A stretch of DNA of 17,047 nt, from positions 1 through 17,047 of the forward strand of contig CAINXK010000146.1 in assembly GCA_903854805.1 (NCBI GenBank), read 5' to 3'. How positions within the stretch are numbered: position 1 is the first letter of the stretch; every line of letters begins with the position of its first letter. Origin of the DNA: an uncultured Anaerolineae bacterium (GTDB lineage Bacteria > Chloroflexota > Anaerolineae > Anaerolineales > Villigracilaceae). Shown here piece after piece: positions 15,304 through 17,047 of this stretch. Under the pieces are notes generated by a model, which ran no database searches, was not told the DNA's origin, and saw only the letters and a program-made list of their open reading frames with translations. Both the position numbers and the translations under genes were made by a program.

Positions 15304-15813
15304 TTAGTGGCCCCCCATCCATGAAGGCCACTTTCGACCCGGTGTCGGTTTGATTTTTTCAATTGCCTGGTAAACTTCTTCGCAAAACGTTTGGGCAGCT
15401 GGTTCTGGGCCCAAAGCGATGCTGCCACGGATGATGCTTTTGGCACCTTCGACCAGCCCGTTGATTTCCAGTCTGGTTTCCTTGGAAAAGGGAGATATTT
15501 GGCTCCTGGTTCGAATATTCATCAGATTGGCACCCACGGTGTGAACAACAGATTGGTCTCCCATCCGAACCCAGATCAGCGAACTGGCTGTGAGCACAAT
15601 GCCAGTATAAATTTCTGTATCGGCCCTGCCATCCAACCATGAACTCAGCCAGCTGGCCTCTGTTTTTTGAGATAATGTTTCGCAGCATAACAAGCTTTCC
15701 GATTCGACCTCGCCCAGATTGTGAGTTTGAAAAAATGTTCTCATGGCTACTAATAGCTCGGGTTTTAATTGGCTCGCGAGACATTCCCGCGTAGTGCGAT
15801 GGTAAGTGCTCAT
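15304..15813 (-). CDS. hypothetical protein, possible PH-like fold
   Basis: A 169-residue soluble protein that I do not recognise with confidence. The second half has a strand pattern like bacterial PH-like domains: a strand with ASWLSSWLDG, then GIVLTASSLIWVRMGDQ (a typical VLLTxxRLxWVR turn), then a strand, a loop and a long C-terminal helix (QTFCEEVYQAIEKIK) of the sort that caps the PH fold. The first half is helical. No signal peptide, membrane segment or catalytic motif is seen. The frame opens at 15837, but the ATG at 15813 has AAGGA five bases upstream and is preferred. It lies 66 nt before comEC on the same strand and may head that operon, yet comEC also seems to have its own -10. 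The function is unknown; the PH-like reading is tentative. Confidence 0.72.
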   Translation of the reverse strand: MSTYHRTTRECLASQLKPELLVAMRTFFQTHNLGEVESESLLCCETLSQKTEASWLSSWLDGRADTEIYTGIVLTASSLIWVRMGDQSVVHTVGANLMNIRTRSQISPFSKETRLEINGLVEGAKSIIRGSIALGPEPAAQTFCEEVYQAIEKIKPTPGRKWPSWMGGH

Positions 15814-15950
15814 GATATTCCTTCCGGCAGTCTTCAATTTGGGCGCTTTATTAATTTATTAAAAGAACAGCACCCGTCTTTGCCCGGGATGGGGCGCTTG
15901 TTGATAAAATATATCCAATTGTATAGCATTTAAGCATTCTTGGAACCTTT
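15814..15950. promoter_or_regulatory. divergent control region
   Basis: This 137-nt gap separates the PH-like gene (minus) from the SDR gene (plus). A plus-strand promoter candidate is TTGATA (15901-15906) with TATAGC (15922-15927), spacer 15. The minus side has only an AT-rich stretch (15847-15864). GGGCGCTT occurs twice in direct orientation (15841-15848 and 15892-15899), each followed by an AT-rich tract; this could be a paired operator or chance. Confidence 0.4.
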
Positions 15951-17047
15951 ATGAACCCTGATTCGAATTCAACCAACCAAATAAAAAGTAAACCCATCCT
16001 GGTTACCGGCCCAACTGGTTATGTTGGTGGTCGTCTGATCCCGCGCCTGCTGGAAGCGGGTTACACTGTCCGTGTTTTGGCGCGCGATCCGGCCCGCTTG
16101 CAGGGCCGGCCCTGGCTTCATCAGGTGGAAGTGCTGCAGGGTGATGTTCTGCAGCCAGAGAGCATCATTTCGGCACTCGAAGGCGTTTCTGTGGCCTATT
16201 TTCTTATTCATGGCATGCAGGGTGGCAAGGTCAAGGCTGTGCGTGATATGACCGTTGCTCGAAATTTTGCCCAAGCAGCCAGCGCGGCTAATATTGAACG
16301 GATCATTTATCTGGGCGAGCTGGTGGATCCCACCGCCCGGCTTTCGCCATACCTGCGCTCGCGGCATGAGACTGGTTATATCCTGCGCCAGGGGCGAGTT
16401 CCGGTGACTGAATTTCGCGCTGGCATGATCATCGGTTCCGGCAGCACCTTGTTTGAGATGGTGCGTTATCTTTCAGAACGGGAACCACTTTTGATTTGTC
16501 CACGCTGGTATTTTTCCAAAGCCCAACCGATCGCCATCCGTAATGTGCTTGATTACCTGGTAGCAGCGTTGGCTCAACCCGAGAGTACCGGGCAGCTGGT
16601 GGAAATTGGCGGTACCACGCGCCTGACTTATGCAGATATGCTGCTCGAATATGCGAAAGTACGCGATCTAAAACGCTTTCTGATCCCCACGCCGTTTTAT
16701 GTCCCGCATTTATCTGCATATTGGGTCCATCTGGTCACACCCATTACCTACAACGCCGTTCTACCGCTGATTGAAGGCCTGCACGCAGATTCTATCGTTA
16801 ATACCGACCTTGCTGCGCGGCTCTTTCCAAATATTGAAATACTTGATTTTGAAACAGCGGTCCGTTACGCCTTGAAAAAAATTGAAAGCGGGGATATTCA
16901 ATCATCCTGGAGCGATGCACTCGTAACTAGCGCTGGTGATATTCAACCCTATCGCTTCGATATTGATCAAGGTATGTTTATCGAAAAGCGCCAGCGCCTG
17001 GTGGATCTGCCCGCCAGCTATGTCTTCCGTTCCTTTAGTGGCATTGG
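15951..17047 (+). CDS. YbjT/NmrA-like SDR protein with DUF2867-type tail, partial (3' end outside window)
   Basis: The frame is open from ATG at 15951 to the window edge (365 codons). The N-terminal part is an atypical short-chain dehydrogenase/NmrA-like Rossmann domain. The NAD(P)-binding loop TGPTGYVG is at residues 19-26, followed by a strand with VRVLARDPARL and a GDVLQPESI segment typical of NmrA/YbjT proteins. After RIIYLGEL the usual YxxxK pair is not conserved in its standard form, so activity as a redox enzyme is uncertain. From about residue 325 (WSDALVTSAG) it resembles the DUF2867 tail of E. coli YbjT-type proteins, which are about 480 residues long, so roughly 100 residues lie beyond the window. 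A weak GGAA precedes the ATG by about 8 nt. The gene is transcribed divergently from the PH-like gene. Assignment to the family is good; the substrate is unknown. Confidence 0.85.
   Translation, partial: MNPDSNSTNQIKSKPILVTGPTGYVGGRLIPRLLEAGYTVRVLARDPARLQGRPWLHQVEVLQGDVLQPESIISALEGVSVAYFLIHGMQGGKVKAVRDMTVARNFAQAASAANIERIIYLGELVDPTARLSPYLRSRHETGYILRQGRVPVTEFRAGMIIGSGSTLFEMVRYLSEREPLLICPRWYFSKAQPIAIRNVLDYLVAALAQPESTGQLVEIGGTTRLTYADMLLEYAKVRDLKRFLIPTPFYVPHLSAYWVHLVTPITYNAVLPLIEGLHADSIVNTDLAARLFPNIEILDFETAVRYALKKIESGDIQSSWSDALVTSAGDIQPYRFDIDQGMFIEKRQRLVDLPASYVFRSFSGI

Noticed and set aside
15508..15516. GGTTCGAAT, resembling a tRNA T-loop
   Set aside because: It lies inside the PH-like coding sequence, and no acceptor, D or anticodon stems can be formed around it.

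Overview
The window reads as a chromosomal segment of a free-living bacterium, most likely a member of the Chloroflexota (Anaerolineae-like). This assignment is inferred from the family mix: a proofreading-competent PolA, an FHA/winged-helix regulator beside a membrane Ser/Thr kinase, a response-regulator-like protein ending in an IS200-type domain, and a LiaF-like membrane protein. No 16S or other phylogenetic marker is present, and base composition is moderate. I see no tRNA, rRNA, CRISPR array or intact insertion sequence.

Left part (1-2420): three separate minus-strand genes. They are a class I SAM-dependent methyltransferase, a small protein resembling domain 3 of release factor eRF1, and a two-helix membrane protein shaped like a K+ channel but with a broken filter. 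The last two have recognisable sigma70-type promoters. The gaps hold inverted repeats and one doubtful short ORF.

Middle (2421-9761): three plus-strand genes. The first is a three-part protein: degenerate receiver, roadblock-like domain, long Pro-rich linker, and an IS200/IS605 (Y1) transposase fold that has lost all three catalytic residues. A strong terminator follows. Next come polA and a 765-residue TPR protein 48 nt downstream, probably co-transcribed. An 18-bp perfect inverted repeat (9721-9761) closes this block and also ends the convergent minus-strand block.

Right part (9756-15813): a minus-strand run, read right to left. It contains a 169-residue protein with a possible PH-like fold, ComEC/Rec2 with a metallo-beta-lactamase domain stripped of its metal ligands, an FHA-winged-helix regulator, a membrane-anchored Ser/Thr kinase with intact catalytic residues, and a LiaF-like membrane protein. 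The kinase and FHA protein look like a matched phospho-signalling pair placed directly behind comEC. At the right edge a divergent YbjT/NmrA-like SDR protein with a DUF2867-type tail runs out of the window.

Most worth following up: the catalytically dead, domesticated Y1 transposase domain fused to signalling domains; the dead nuclease domain of ComEC; the comEC / FHA-wHTH / kinase cluster; and a shared TAnnnT-N6-start arrangement at genes without a Shine-Dalgarno, suggesting leaderless transcripts.
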